Origin: Pseudomonas botevensis
GTDB lineage: Bacteria > Pseudomonadota > Gammaproteobacteria > Pseudomonadales > Pseudomonadaceae
Direction of reading: 5' to 3'
NCBI RefSeq assembly: GCF_019145475.1
Contig: NZ_JAHTKI010000005.1
Coordinates: 1 to 64,000 of the forward strand
Length of the DNA: 64,000 nucleotides
Below, piece after piece: positions 17,964 to 28,080 of the stretch (positions are counted from its first letter, which is position 1; the number at the start of each line of letters is the position of its first letter). The translations under genes were made by a program, and so were the position numbers. Below the pieces are notes generated by a model, which did no database searches, had not been told where the DNA came from, and was given only the letters and a program-made list of their open reading frames with translations.

Positions 17964-18427
17964 TGCGCGTTCTGTTCGTGTGCCTGGGCAACATTTGCCG
18001 TTCGCCCACCGCCGAAGGCGTATTGCGCCACAAGTTGCGTGAAGCCGGTTTGGCCGGGCAGGTCGAAGTGGCCTCCGCCGGCACCGGTGAATGGCACGTC
18101 GGCAATCCGCCGGACAAGCGCAGCCAGGCCGCCGCCAAATTGCGCGGCTACGACCTGTCGGCGCAACGCGCGCAGCAGGTCAGCCGTGCCGATTTCGCCA
18201 GTTATGACCTGATCCTCGCCATGGATCACAGCAATCTGCGCAACCTCAAGGCCCTGCAACCGTCCACCGCCAAGGCCGAGCTGGACCTGTTCCTGCGGCG
18301 GTATGCCGGTGAGGTGGATGAAGTGCCGGATCCGTATTACGACGGCGATCAGGGTTTCGAGCAGGTGCTGGATCTGATCGAGCGCGCCTGTGACCAATTG
18401 CTGATCGAAGTGAAGGGCCGGTTATGA
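17963..18427 (+). CDS. Low-molecular-weight protein tyrosine phosphatase
   Basis: A 154-residue phosphatase. The P-loop C7-LGNIC-R13-S is the CX5R signature and the general acid lies in PDPYYDG near residue 113. In pseudomonads this gene regularly sits between kdsB and murB; a target linked to envelope or exopolysaccharide kinases is plausible but not shown here. Its stop overlaps the murB ATG. Confidence 0.95.
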   Translation: MRVLFVCLGNICRSPTAEGVLRHKLREAGLAGQVEVASAGTGEWHVGNPPDKRSQAAAKLRGYDLSAQRAQQVSRADFASYDLILAMDHSNLRNLKALQPSTAKAELDLFLRRYAGEVDEVPDPYYDGDQGFEQVLDLIERACDQLLIEVKGRL

Positions 18428-19443
18428 GTTTGCAGGTGCAATCGCAGGTTTCCCTGAAACCGTTCAACAGCTTTGGCGTGGAGGTGCGCGCACAACTGTT
18501 TGCCGAGGCCCGCAGCGACGCCGATGTGCGCGAAGCCCTGGCGTATGCCGATGTGCAGGGCGTGCCGTTGCTGGTGATCGGCGGCGGCAGCAATCTGTTG
18601 CTGACGGCGGATATTGCGGCGCTGGTGCTGCGCATGGCCAGTCGTGGGATCCGCATCATCAGCGATGACGGCAACCGCGTGGTGATCGAAGCGGAAGCGG
18701 GGGAGCCGTGGCATCCATTCGTCCTGCACACCCTGGCCGAGGGCTTGTCGGGACTGGAAAACCTCAGCCTGATCCCCGGCACCGTGGGCGCTGCGCCGAT
18801 GCAAAACATCGGTGCCTACGGCGTCGAGATCAAGGATGTGTTCGCCGGCCTCACCGCACTGGATCGCCAGACCGGTGAGCTGCGTGACTTCAGTCTGGAA
18901 GAATGCAACTTCGCCTATCGCGACAGTCTGTTCAAGCAGCAGCCGGGTCGCTGGCTGATCCTGCGGGTGCGCTTCAACCTTGACCGCGTCGCTCATCTGC
19001 ATCTGGAATATGGCCCGGTGCGCCAGCGCTTGAGCGAACAGGGCATCGAGCAGCCGACGCCGACCGACGTCAGTCGCGCGATTTGCAGCATTCGTAGCGA
19101 AAAATTGCCGGATCCGGCGGTGCTCGGCAATGCCGGCAGCTTCTTCAAGAATCCCCTGGTGTCGGCCGCGCGGGTAGCGCAGATCAAGGAGCAGCACCCG
19201 GATCTGGTGGCCTATGCGCAACCGGACGGGCAGATGAAACTTGCCGCTGGCTGGTTGATCGAGCGGGCAGGGTGGAAGGGCTTTCGTGAGGCGGATGCCG
19301 GCGTGCATAAATTGCAGGCGCTGGTGCTGGTCAACTACGGTACGGCGACCGGACTGCAATTGCTCGATCTGGCGCAGCGTATCCAGAAAGACATTGCAGA
19401 ACGTTTCAATGTCGAGCTGGAAATGGAGCCGAATCGCTATTGA
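18424..19443 (+). CDS. murB: UDP-N-acetylenolpyruvoylglucosamine reductase MurB
   Basis: A 339-residue FAD enzyme that reduces enolpyruvyl-UDP-GlcNAc to UDP-MurNAc. Type I features: KPFNSFGVEVRA start, FAD-binding LVIGGGSNLL, and LGNAGSFFKNP carrying the catalytic Ser. Last gene of the lpxK operon, followed by a terminator. Confidence 0.97.
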   Translation: MSLQVQSQVSLKPFNSFGVEVRAQLFAEARSDADVREALAYADVQGVPLLVIGGGSNLLLTADIAALVLRMASRGIRIISDDGNRVVIEAEAGEPWHPFVLHTLAEGLSGLENLSLIPGTVGAAPMQNIGAYGVEIKDVFAGLTALDRQTGELRDFSLEECNFAYRDSLFKQQPGRWLILRVRFNLDRVAHLHLEYGPVRQRLSEQGIEQPTPTDVSRAICSIRSEKLPDPAVLGNAGSFFKNPLVSAARVAQIKEQHPDLVAYAQPDGQMKLAAGWLIERAGWKGFREADAGVHKLQALVLVNYGTATGLQLLDLAQRIQKDIAERFNVELEMEPNRY

Positions 19444-19467
19444 GGCTACGCTTTCAAGGCGCATTCC

Positions 19468-19504
19468 AAAGCCCTGCACTGGCGAACAGTGCAGGGCTTT
19501 TTTG
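19468..19504 (+). terminator. Intrinsic terminator after murB
   Basis: Stem AAAGCCCTGCACT / AGTGCAGGGCTTT with loop GGCGAAC and a T-run. Confidence 0.95.
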
Positions 19505-19689
19505 TTAATGCTGGGTTAACTTGGCCCGCTAACGATGCAAGTCATTTGCTCCATCAAAAGGCCCGGTGCAGACGCTTGCGTCCGTACAAGAGAGCCTCAT
19601 TAGCCTGAGTCGATCTGCACGAACCACCGCCGTTCTCACGGCGGCAGATTGCTCGACCCCATAACCTCCATGAATATGCGGGCGTGCCC

Positions 19690-20160
19690 ATGATTACCCT
19701 GAAACTCAACGGTCAAGACCATCAACTCGATGTCAGCGAAGACATGCCGCTGCTCTGGGCGATCCGTGATGTCGCCGGTTACAACGGCACCAAGTTCGGC
19801 TGCGGCATGGGCCTGTGTGGCGCATGCACCATTCACATCGAAGGCTCGCCGGCGCGCAGTTGCATCACGCCGATCGGCTCGGTGATCGGGCAGAACGTCA
19901 CCACGATCGACAACCTGCACGCCGATCCCGTGGGGCAGGTGGTTCAGCAAGCCTGGCTGGACACCGCTGTTGCCCAGTGCGGTTATTGCCAGGGTGGGCA
20001 AATCATGTCCGCCACGGCGTTGCTCAAAACCAACCCGAATCCGACGGATGAACAGATCGAAGAGGCGATGGTCGGCAACATTTGCCGCTGTGGCACCTAT
20101 AACCGGATCAAGACTGCGATCCGGCAGGCGTCCACCCACCTGAAGGAGGTCAAGGCATGA
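19690..20160 (+). CDS. (2Fe-2S) subunit of a molybdenum hydroxylase, IorA-like
   Basis: A 156-residue protein. The N-terminal plant-ferredoxin-like domain has the cluster CGMGLCGACTIH plus a later Cys, and the C-terminal helical domain has CGYCQGGQIM and ICRCGTYNRI. This is the small subunit of the xanthine-oxidase family enzymes. It passes electrons from the Mo centre of the partner encoded next. The ATG at 19690 is preferred over the GTG at 19684. An 18-nt hairpin (CCGCCGT/ACGGCGG, 19627-19645) lies in the leader. Confidence 0.93.
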   Translation: MITLKLNGQDHQLDVSEDMPLLWAIRDVAGYNGTKFGCGMGLCGACTIHIEGSPARSCITPIGSVIGQNVTTIDNLHADPVGQVVQQAWLDTAVAQCGYCQGGQIMSATALLKTNPNPTDEQIEEAMVGNICRCGTYNRIKTAIRQASTHLKEVKA

Positions 20161-22478
20161 GCCGTCTACCGAACGATTTTTCCCTCAGTAACCTCAGCCG
20201 CCGGGGATTTCTCAAAGGGGTGGGTGCCACCGGTGCGCTGGTGCTGGCCGCCAGCTGGGGCTGGCAGGATGCGCTGGCCGAGGACCCGCCGAAGAAGTTC
20301 GGCGCCGACGGCATGCCCAACGGCTGGATCGACGATCCGAAGGTCTACGTCAGCATTGCCGCCGATGGCACGGTGACCGTGGTCTGCAACCGCTCGGAAA
20401 TGGGCCAGGGCGTGCGTACCAGTCTGACCATGGTGGTGGCCGATGAGCTGGAAGCCGATTGGGCGCATGTCAAAGTGCAGCAGGCGCCGGGGGATGAAGT
20501 GCGCTTCGGCAATCAGGACACCGATGGTTCGCGCAGCATGCGTCACTGGTATGAACCGATGCGTCGTTGCGGCGCGGCGGCCCGGACCATGCTGGAGCAG
20601 GCTGCCGCCGAGCAATGGAAAGTGCCGGTCGCCGAGTGCCAGGCGCAATTGCACAAGGTTGTGCATAAACCGTCCGGCCGTGAGCTGGGTTATGGCGAAT
20701 TGGCCGCTGCGGCCAGTGCGTTGCCGGTGCCAGCGCGTGACAGTCTGCGACTCAAGCCGCCGTCGGAGTTTCGCTACATCGGCAAGGAAGGCACCAAGGC
20801 CATTGACGGCGCCGACATCGTCAACGGTCGCGCGGTGTACGGTGCCGACGTGCATTTCGACGGTATGTTGTTCGCGGTCATCGCCCGGCCGGCGGTTTAC
20901 GGCGGCAAGGTCAAGTCGGTGGACGACAGCGCCGCACTCAAGGTGCCGGGCGTGCTCAAGGTGATCCAGATCGAACCTCGTCCATTGCCTTCGGAGTTTC
21001 AGCCGTTGGGCGGTGTGGCCGTGGTGGCGAGCAACACCTGGGCGGCGCTCAAGGGACGCGAGGCGCTGAAAATCGAATGGGATGACGGCCCGAACGCCAG
21101 CTACGACTCGATTGCCTACCGCAAGGAGCTGGAGGCCGCCTCGCTGAAACCGGGCAAGGTCGTGCGTAATACCGGTGATATCGAGAAAGCGTTGAGCGGC
21201 GCCGCCGGCACCCTTGAGGCCTCTTACTATTTACCGCACCTGGCGCAGGCGCCAATGGAGCCGATGGTCGCTATCGCCCGTTACCAGAACGGCACCTGCG
21301 AGGCGTGGGCGCCGAGCCAGGCACCGCAGGTCACCCGTGAGCGGATCGCCGAACGACTGGGGCTGCCCTTCGATAATGTAACGTTCAATGTCACCCTGCT
21401 CGGTGGCGGTTTCGGTCGCAAGTCCAAACCGGATTTCGTCATCGAAGCGGCGATTCTGGCCAAGGAGTTTCCCGGCAAGGCCGTGCGGGTGCAGTGGTCG
21501 CGGGAAGACGACATTCACAACTCGTATTTCCACACCGTCTCCGCCGAGTACCTCAAGGCCGGTGTCGGCAAGGACGGTTTGCCATCTGCCTGGCTGCACC
21601 GCACGGTGGCGCCGAGCATCACCGCGCTGTTTGCGCCGGGCATGAATCACGAGGCGGCGTTCGAACTGGGCATGGGCTTCACCAACATGGCCTACGCGAT
21701 TCCCAATGTACGTCTGGAAAACCCCGAGGCCACGGTTCACACGCGGGTCGGCTGGTATCGCTCGGTGTCGAACATTCCCCATGGCTTCGCGATCCAGAGC
21801 TTCGTCGATGAACTCGCACACAAGGCCGGTGAGGACCCACTGAAATACCAGATCAAGCTGCTTGGCCCGGATCGCCAGATCGACCCGCGCACCCTCAGCG
21901 AGGAGTGGAACTACGGCGAATCCCCCGAGCGTTATCCGATCGATACCGCTCGCATGCGCGCCGTGCTGGAAACCGCCGCCAAAGGCGCCGGTTGGGGTCG
22001 GCAACTGCCCAAGGGCCGTGGCCTGGGGCTGGCCGTGCATTACAGCTTCGTCACCTATGTGGCGGCGGTGATCGAAGTCGAGGTCAAGGACGACGGCACA
22101 CTGGTCGTACACAAGGCTGACATCGCCGTGGATTGCGGGCCGCAGATCAATCCGGAACGGATTCGCTCGCAGTTCGAGGGTGCTTGCGTGATGGGCCTGG
22201 GCAATGCCGTGTGGGGCGAAATCAGCTTCAAGGACGGCAAGGTGCAGCAGGACAACTTCCATATGTATGAAGTGGCGCGCATGTCCCTGGCACCGAAGGA
22301 GGTCAAGGTGCATCTGGTGACACCTCCGGGCGAAGTGCCGCTGGGCGGTGTCGGCGAGCCGGGTGTACCACCGATTGCGCCGGCGCTGTGCAACGCAATC
22401 TTCGCCGCCACCGGCAAGCGCATCCGCAGCCTGCCCGTGCGTTATCAGTTGCAGGGCTGGCAAAAGGCACAGGCGTGA
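20157..22478 (+). CDS. Molybdopterin-binding subunit, IorB/aldehyde-oxidoreductase-like
   Basis: A 773-residue large subunit with a twin-arginine signal (SRRGFLKG at about residues 15-22, then a hydrophobic stretch to ASWGWQDALA), so the folded enzyme is exported to the periplasm with its small subunit. Mo-cofactor motifs GGGFGRKSKPD and the catalytic Glu in GGVGEPGVPP are present. It is a single polypeptide of the IorB type rather than separate XdhA/B. Substrate unknown: N-heterocycle or aldehyde are the likely classes. It overlaps the small-subunit gene (ATGA) and the xdhC-like gene (TGATG). No cytochrome c gene is nearby. Confidence 0.92.
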   Translation: MSRLPNDFSLSNLSRRGFLKGVGATGALVLAASWGWQDALAEDPPKKFGADGMPNGWIDDPKVYVSIAADGTVTVVCNRSEMGQGVRTSLTMVVADELEADWAHVKVQQAPGDEVRFGNQDTDGSRSMRHWYEPMRRCGAAARTMLEQAAAEQWKVPVAECQAQLHKVVHKPSGRELGYGELAAAASALPVPARDSLRLKPPSEFRYIGKEGTKAIDGADIVNGRAVYGADVHFDGMLFAVIARPAVYGGKVKSVDDSAALKVPGVLKVIQIEPRPLPSEFQPLGGVAVVASNTWAALKGREALKIEWDDGPNASYDSIAYRKELEAASLKPGKVVRNTGDIEKALSGAAGTLEASYYLPHLAQAPMEPMVAIARYQNGTCEAWAPSQAPQVTRERIAERLGLPFDNVTFNVTLLGGGFGRKSKPDFVIEAAILAKEFPGKAVRVQWSREDDIHNSYFHTVSAEYLKAGVGKDGLPSAWLHRTVAPSITALFAPGMNHEAAFELGMGFTNMAYAIPNVRLENPEATVHTRVGWYRSVSNIPHGFAIQSFVDELAHKAGEDPLKYQIKLLGPDRQIDPRTLSEEWNYGESPERYPIDTARMRAVLETAAKGAGWGRQLPKGRGLGLAVHYSFVTYVAAVIEVEVKDDGTLVVHKADIAVDCGPQINPERIRSQFEGACVMGLGNAVWGEISFKDGKVQQDNFHMYEVARMSLAPKEVKVHLVTPPGEVPLGGVGEPGVPPIAPALCNAIFAATGKRIRSLPVRYQLQGWQKAQA

Positions 22479-23458
22479 TGGACAGCGTCGATCTCAACGT
22501 CCTGCGCAGCGTCCTCGAATGGCGCCGCGCTGGCCAGCGGGTGGTGTTGTTCAGCGTGGTGCAGACCTGGGGCACTGCGCCCCGGGCGCCTGGCGCGATG
22601 TTGGCGCTGCGCGAGGATGGCGTAGTGATTGGCTCGGTGTCGGGTGGTTGCGTCGAGGATGACCTGATCGCCCGGCTCCACGATGGGCGGATTCCCGCCG
22701 ACGGGCCGCCCGTGCAGTTGATTACCTACGGCGTGACTCAAGAGGAGGCGGCGCGTTTCGGGCTGCCCTGTGGCGGAACCTTGCGTCTGACCGAAGAGCG
22801 CATCGGCGATCCGGCCTGGGTCGGCGAATTGCTGGCGCGCTGTGAAAACCATGAAATCGTCGCTCGCGAGCTGAATATCGAAACCGGGGAGGTGGTGCTT
22901 TCGCCGGCCGGCAAGAGCGATTCGCTGAGCTTTGACGGCACGACCCTGCGGGCCATTTACGGCCCGCGCTGGCGCTTGCTGTTGATCGGGGCCGGGCAGC
23001 TTTCGCGGTACGTGGCCGAGATGGCGCGGCTGCTGGATTTCGAAGTGCTGATCTGCGATCCGCGCAGCGAATTCGTCTATGGCTGGGAGGCGCAGCAGGG
23101 TCGTTTCGTCCCCGGCATGCCGGACGATGCGGTGCTGAGCATTCAGACCGACGAGCGCACGGCGATTGTCGCGCTGACTCACGATCCACGTCTGGATGAC
23201 ATGGCGCTGCTGACCGCCCTCGATTCGAAAGCGTTTTATGTCGGCGCTCTCGGCTCACGGATCAACAGCCAGAAACGCCGCGACAATCTGACTGAGCTAG
23301 GCTTGTCGGAACAGGCGATCGAGCGTCTGCACGGTCCGATCGGTCTGCACATCGGCAGCCACACCCCGGCAGAAATTGCCTTGTCGTTGCTGGCGGAAAT
23401 CGTCGCGATCAAAAACGGCGTGGAGTTGAAGCAGAAAAAGGCAGTGGAGAACGTATGA
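22478..23458 (+). CDS. XdhC/CoxI-family molybdenum cofactor maturation factor
   Basis: A 326-residue protein with an N-terminal XdhC/CoxI domain (GSVSGGCVEDDL; a conserved Cys in FGLPCGGTLRL) and a C-terminal Rossmann domain (LLIGAGQLSRYVAEMARLL). XdhC proteins bind Mo cofactor, help its sulfuration and insert it in the target hydroxylase. Its start overlaps the large-subunit stop by one base. Confidence 0.93.
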   Translation: MDSVDLNVLRSVLEWRRAGQRVVLFSVVQTWGTAPRAPGAMLALREDGVVIGSVSGGCVEDDLIARLHDGRIPADGPPVQLITYGVTQEEAARFGLPCGGTLRLTEERIGDPAWVGELLARCENHEIVARELNIETGEVVLSPAGKSDSLSFDGTTLRAIYGPRWRLLLIGAGQLSRYVAEMARLLDFEVLICDPRSEFVYGWEAQQGRFVPGMPDDAVLSIQTDERTAIVALTHDPRLDDMALLTALDSKAFYVGALGSRINSQKRRDNLTELGLSEQAIERLHGPIGLHIGSHTPAEIALSLLAEIVAIKNGVELKQKKAVENV

Positions 23459-24051
23459 GTCGATCCATCGGAGTGGTCGTGCTGGCCGCCGGCGAGGGCA
23501 GTCGCTTTCGCCAGGTGGCCGGCGCCGACAAAGACAAGTTGCTGGCCGATTGCACGGGGCGCGACGGCTCGGTGCGTTCGGTGATCGAGCAGGTGTTGCT
23601 GAACCTGCCCGCCGACCTCGATAAGCGCGTGCTGGTCACGACCGAGGCGCGGCCGCAGGCGATGCGCATGGCGCAGGCTTATGGTTGTGAGATCGTGTCG
23701 ATCGAGTCGACCGGCATGGGCGACAGCATCGCGGCGGGCGTTGCGGCATGTGCGGATATGGACGGCTGGCTGATCGTGCTGGGGGACATGCCATTCATAT
23801 TGCCGTCGAGCATTGAGCGCGTGGCGGCGGCGCTTGCCGAGGACGCGGTCAGTGTGCCGGTGCGGGAGGGCGAGTATGGGCATCCGGTGGGGTTTGGCCG
23901 GGCATTCGGGCCGGGACTGATGGCGCTGTCCGGTGAGCGCGGGGCCAGGGCGCTGTTTGCCCAAGGCAGGGTGATTGAAGTGGCAGTGGATGATCCCGGC
24001 GTGCTGTGGGATATCGATGTGCCAGAAGCTTTGGCGTTCCCGCACGCCTGA
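23455..24051 (+). CDS. MocA-like molybdenum cofactor cytidylyltransferase
   Basis: A 198-residue NTP-transferase of the MobA/MocA group. VVLAAGEGSRFRQ is the nucleotide-binding loop; LGDMPFI carries the metal-binding Asp. MocA converts Mo-molybdopterin to the cytosine dinucleotide form used by xanthine-oxidase family enzymes in bacteria, fitting its place in the operon. Overlaps xdhC-like gene by 4 bp. Confidence 0.9.
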   Translation: MSRSIGVVVLAAGEGSRFRQVAGADKDKLLADCTGRDGSVRSVIEQVLLNLPADLDKRVLVTTEARPQAMRMAQAYGCEIVSIESTGMGDSIAAGVAACADMDGWLIVLGDMPFILPSSIERVAAALAEDAVSVPVREGEYGHPVGFGRAFGPGLMALSGERGARALFAQGRVIEVAVDDPGVLWDIDVPEALAFPHA

Positions 24052-24091
24052 GGATTGCCCGGATTGTCATAACGCTGAAAAAATCGACGCG

Positions 24092-24130
24092 TAAAAAAGC
24101 CCCGCCTGGATAACCAGACGGGGCTTTTTC
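24092..24130. terminator. Bidirectional intrinsic terminator
   Basis: A long stem AAAAAGCCCCGCCTGG / CCAGACGGGGCTTTTT with loop ATAA (one mismatch) separates the convergent mocA-like gene and rne. Confidence 0.93.
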
Positions 24131-24143
24131 ATGGCTTCAGGAA

Positions 24144-27100
24144 TCAGACCAGAGGTTTGGTCTCGTGTTCTTTTTCCTGGGCCTGTTCGTGATGCTCGAC
24201 CGCGTCCTGAACGGAGCGCGGCGCTTCGGCGATCACCGCTTCAACCTGCGCCACTTCTTCGGCGACCGGGGCAGGGGCAGCCTCGACCACTTCGGCAACG
24301 GCTGGCTCGGCAACGACCGGAGCAGCAGCGGCAGCCAGTTCGGCTTCCTTCTGCAGGCGCTCGGCTTCACGCTTGCGGCGACGCACTTCACGCGGATCGT
24401 TCGGTGCGCGACCGTTTTCAGTCAGGGCGCTGACCGGTGCGGCCGGGGCCACTGGGGCCGGTGCTTCGGCAACCACTGGCGCTTCAACGACAGGCGCCGG
24501 AGCGGGTTCGGCGGCCACCACCACTGGCTCGGAAACCATGGCGTCTTCTACTGGAGCCTCAGCCACCGGGGCCGGGGTTTCAGCGACGGCCGGCTCGGCA
24601 GCCCAGTTGAATGTGGTCTGCTCTTCGCGAACTTCACGAACGGTTTCGGTCACGGTTTCAGCAACGGTTTCGACAACCGGTTCTGCAACAACGACGGGGG
24701 CTTCGGCAACCACGGCAGGTTCGGCGGCGACTTCAACCTGAGGCTGAGCTTCGCTGACCGGCGCTACTTCGATTTCCGGAGCAGTGGTCACTTCGACCGG
24801 CGAAGTGGCTTCAACGACCGGCGCTTCTGCTGGAGCGGATTCCAGCGTGGCGGCGGTGGCGCGTTCGGCTTGCTCGTTGGCCTGTGCTTCAGCCGGAGCA
24901 CTGATCACGCTGCTGGCAACGGCGGCGGTAACCGCCAGGCCGGCAGCCAGGTCGGCAGTGCTCGGTGCGGCAGCGTCTTCGCCGGATTCGGACTCTTCCG
25001 AACCTTCGATCACGTTGCCGTTGGCATCACGCTGACGCTCGCGACGGTTGCTGCGGCGACGCTGACCACGGGAACGACGACGTGGACGATCGCCTTCGGC
25101 GTTCTCCGAACCGTCTTCCGACAGTTGCTCTTCGCCAGTGATCACTTCTTCTTCGGCAGCGGCAGCAGCGGCCTGTTCGGCACGCGGTTGACGTTCTTCG
25201 CGCGGAGGACGTGGCGCACGCTCTTCGCGTGGCTGACGGGCTGGACGCTCTTCAGCGGCGGCAGCAGCGGCAGCGGCGACTGGAGCAGCCGGAGCGGCGT
25301 CCAGTGGCTCGCGCAGTTCACGTACGCGTTCTTCACGCTCGCCACGTGGCTTGCGATCTTCACGCGGGGCGCGCGGTGCACGTTCTTCACGCGGAGCGCG
25401 TGGAGCGCGTTCTTCGCGAGCTACCGGTGCATCTTCACGGGTTTCACGCAGTTCACGGGCTTCGCGTGGCTGACGCTCTTCACGCGGCTCGCGTGGAGCG
25501 CGTTCTTCACGTGGGGCACGTTCTTCGCGCGGCTTGCGTTCTTCATCGCGGCGACCGTTACGGTTGCGGCTCTGCTGACGACCGTTGCGACGCTCTTCGT
25601 TACGGGCCGGACGCTCGGTGGCCGGTTTTTCAACCACAACCGGAGCGACGGGCTCTTCCTTGGAGGCGAACAGGCTGACCAGCGACTTCACCAGGCCTTT
25701 GAACAGGCTAGGCTCTGGCGCGGCGACCGGAGCAGCGACAGGTGCCGGAGCGGCTTCTTCGGTCGGTGCCGGAGCGTTGGCGCGTGCCGGAGCAGTCTTG
25801 ACGGCGGCTTCCTGGCGAACCAGGGTGCGGGTCGCGGCGGCTGGCTGGGCTTCTTCAACCTCGGCAGCGGCAGCGGCGATCTCGTAGCTGGACTGGTTGT
25901 TGGCCGCTTCAGGGCTGTCATCGCGCAGGCGCTGAACTTCGAAATGCGGGGTCTCGAGGTGATCGTTCGGCAGAATGACGATACGTGCGCGGGTGCGCAG
26001 TTCGATCTTGGTGATCGAGTTGCGCTTTTCGTTGAGCAGGAACGCAGCAACCGGGATCGGCACTTGCGCGCGAACTTCGGCGGTGCGGTCTTTCAGGGCT
26101 TCTTCTTCGATCAGGCGCAGGATCGCCAGGGACAACGACTCGACGTCACGGATGATGCCGGTGCCGCTGCAGCGCGGGCAGACGATGCCGCTGCTTTCGC
26201 CCAGGGAAGGACGCAGGCGCTGACGGGACATTTCCAGCAGGCCGAAGCGCGAAATGCGGCCGATCTGCACGCGGGCGCGGTCGGCTTCCAGGCATTCGCG
26301 GACTTTTTCTTCCACGGCGCGCTGGTTCTTGGCCGGGGTCATGTCGATGAAGTCGATGACGATCAGGCCGCCGATGTCGCGCAGGCGCAACTGACGGGCG
26401 ATTTCTTCGGCGGCTTCAAGGTTGGTCTGCAGGGCGGTTTCTTCGATGTCGCTGCCCTTGGTGGCGCGCGCCGAGTTGATGTCGATGGACACCAGGGCTT
26501 CGGTCGGATCGATGACGATGGAGCCGCCCGACGGCAGTTCGACGACGCGCTGGAACGCGGTTTCGATCTGGCTTTCGATCTGGAAGCGGTTGAACAGCGG
26601 AACGCTGTCTTCGTAGAGCTTGATCTTGCTGGCGTACTGCGGCATCACCTGGCGGATGAAGGTCAGGGCTTCGTCCTGGGCTTCGACGCTGTCGATCAAC
26701 ACTTCGCCGATGTCCTGGCGCAGGTAGTCGCGGATGGCGCGGATGATCACGTTGCTTTCCTGATAGATCAGGAACGGCGCGGAGCGATCCAGCGAAGCTT
26801 CTTTGATGGCGGTCCAGAGTTGCAGCAGGTAGTCGAGGTCCCACTGCATTTCTTCGCTGCTGCGACCAAGGCCGGCGGTGCGCACGATCAGGCCCATGTC
26901 GGCAGGTGCGACCAGGCCGTTCAGCGCTTCACGCAGTTCGTTGCGCTCTTCGCCTTCGATGCGGCGGGAGATGCCACCGGCGCGCGGGTTGTTCGGCATC
27001 AGCACGAGGTAGCGGCCGGCGAGGCTGATGAAGGTGGTCAGGGCTGCGCCCTTGTTGCCACGTTCTTCTTTCTCGACCTGGACGATGACTTCCTGGCCTT

Positions 27101-27380
27101 CGCTCAGGACTTCCTTGATGTTGACGCGGCCTTCAGGGGCTTTCTTGAAGTATTCGCGGGAGATTTCTTTGAGGGGCAGGAAGCCGTGGCGCTCGGAGCC
27201 GAAATCGACAAAGGCAGCCTCAAGGCTTGGTTCGATGCGAGTGATGCGGCCCTTGTAGATGTTGGCCTTCTTCTGCTCGCGTGCACCGGATTCGATATCC
27301 AGGTCGTAGAGGCGCTGGCCGTCTACCAGTGCAACACGCAACTCTTCGGGTTGAGTTGCGTTAATCAGCATTCTTTTCAT
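24144..27380 (-). CDS. rne: Ribonuclease E
   Basis: A 1078-residue endonuclease that starts mRNA decay and processes rRNA and tRNA precursors; it scaffolds the degradosome at the membrane. S1 RNA-binding domain about residues 36-125; catalytic Asp300 (VSIDINS) and Asp343 (VIDFIDM), spaced as Asp303/Asp346 of E. coli; zinc-link C401PRC404. From about residue 520 the protein is a disordered, Arg/Pro/Glu/Ala-rich scaffold with repeated [12 protein letters not shown] units and Ala/Val/Glu-rich tail. Start ATG at 27380; the leader is about 640 nt long. Confidence 0.97.
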   Translation of the reverse strand: MKRMLINATQPEELRVALVDGQRLYDLDIESGAREQKKANIYKGRITRIEPSLEAAFVDFGSERHGFLPLKEISREYFKKAPEGRVNIKEVLSEGQEVIVQVEKEERGNKGAALTTFISLAGRYLVLMPNNPRAGGISRRIEGEERNELREALNGLVAPADMGLIVRTAGLGRSSEEMQWDLDYLLQLWTAIKEASLDRSAPFLIYQESNVIIRAIRDYLRQDIGEVLIDSVEAQDEALTFIRQVMPQYASKIKLYEDSVPLFNRFQIESQIETAFQRVVELPSGGSIVIDPTEALVSIDINSARATKGSDIEETALQTNLEAAEEIARQLRLRDIGGLIVIDFIDMTPAKNQRAVEEKVRECLEADRARVQIGRISRFGLLEMSRQRLRPSLGESSGIVCPRCSGTGIIRDVESLSLAILRLIEEEALKDRTAEVRAQVPIPVAAFLLNEKRNSITKIELRTRARIVILPNDHLETPHFEVQRLRDDSPEAANNQSSYEIAAAAAEVEEAQPAAATRTLVRQEAAVKTAPARANAPAPTEEAAPAPVAAPVAAPEPSLFKGLVKSLVSLFASKEEPVAPVVVEKPATERPARNEERRNGRQQSRNRNGRRDEERKPREERAPREERAPREPREERQPREARELRETREDAPVAREERAPRAPREERAPRAPREDRKPRGEREERVRELREPLDAAPAAPVAAAAAAAAEERPARQPREERAPRPPREERQPRAEQAAAAAAEEEVITGEEQLSEDGSENAEGDRPRRRSRGQRRRSNRRERQRDANGNVIEGSEESESGEDAAAPSTADLAAGLAVTAAVASSVISAPAEAQANEQAERATAATLESAPAEAPVVEATSPVEVTTAPEIEVAPVSEAQPQVEVAAEPAVVAEAPVVVAEPVVETVAETVTETVREVREEQTTFNWAAEPAVAETPAPVAEAPVEDAMVSEPVVVAAEPAPAPVVEAPVVAEAPAPVAPAAPVSALTENGRAPNDPREVRRRKREAERLQKEAELAAAAAPVVAEPAVAEVVEAAPAPVAEEVAQVEAVIAEAPRSVQDAVEHHEQAQEKEHETKPLV

Positions 27381-28022
27381 GTAGTACCGTCGGTTTCCGG
27401 GCTGCCGGAAACGGCGTTCGGCACACACGACTTCTCACGGTCGGTGTCAGGTGCGTCGGGAGTGGTTGGCCAATCCCGTGTCCGGCGATGTCCGACCAGA
27501 TGGGTCGGGACCGCGACGTACGCGTCCTGCTTGCTGTGGCTACATAAGCACTCAGTCAGGAGGAGGAATCAACCGGCGGCTGTGGACGAGATGAAGCGTC
27601 TTGATAAAGCCTATTGCTACACAGTCCAGCGGTTGTGCATCTCCACCCTACACGTATCCCTGATAATTCGGGTGCTGCCGCGCGCAGAATCCGCAGCGGG
27701 TTGGCATTTACCGTGAGCTCCGAAAGGGGAGGTCACGCATCATGGCTAATTTAGGCGGTGTTTCCGAAGATTTCGCTCGGGGTCATTCGCGACTGACTGC
27801 ACTTTGTGAACTGGCCGTGAATATGAGCTCGCGCAGCGAGTGAAAACTCTGCTTTGCGGCGTGATTCAGGCCTCATGTCACCTGCGCTTGTTACAGCTGC
27901 AAACTCCACCGTTACGTAGCGAAAGCCCCGTAGGACGGCCTTGCGTCCTGGTGAATTGCGTTGGTCAGGGCCGGTTTTTGACCGTGGTTCCTCTGTCCAG
28001 GCCGCTTTTGGCGGCGTTCGCG

Positions 28023-28051
28023 ACTATAGCAGCAATGATTAAGTGCTTCAA
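28023..28051 (-). promoter_or_regulatory. Probable rne promoter
   Basis: On the minus strand TTGAAG (28051-28046) and TATAGT (28028-28023) are 17 bp apart. The start would fall near 28016. Confidence 0.6.
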
Positions 28052-28064
28052 TTCCATAAAAAAT

Positions 28065-28073
28065 TGTTATCAT
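28065..28073 (+). promoter_or_regulatory. Probable extended -10 element of rluC
   Basis: TTGTTATCAT contains TG-T-TATCAT, an extended -10. No good -35 is present. The transcript would start at about 28080-28081, that is at the rluC ATG, and there is no Shine-Dalgarno sequence. Confidence 0.4.
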
Positions 28074-28080
28074 CCGCGCC

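Larger units (their letters stand above)
27381..28080. other. rne leader and divergent rne/rluC promoter region
   Basis: A 700-bp gene-free stretch. Most of it is the transcribed 5' leader of rne on the minus strand, starting near 28016. Long structured leaders are the sites through which RNase E controls its own mRNA in enterobacteria; the length here is consistent with that. I could not define the fold by eye. Confidence 0.6.

Noticed and set aside
24165..27716. A very long open frame (over 1,100 codons) on the plus strand opposite rne
   Set aside because: It is the antisense shadow of the GC-rich, low-complexity rne gene; its translation is Gly/Phe/Arg-rich without domains, while the minus strand encodes all RNase E motifs.
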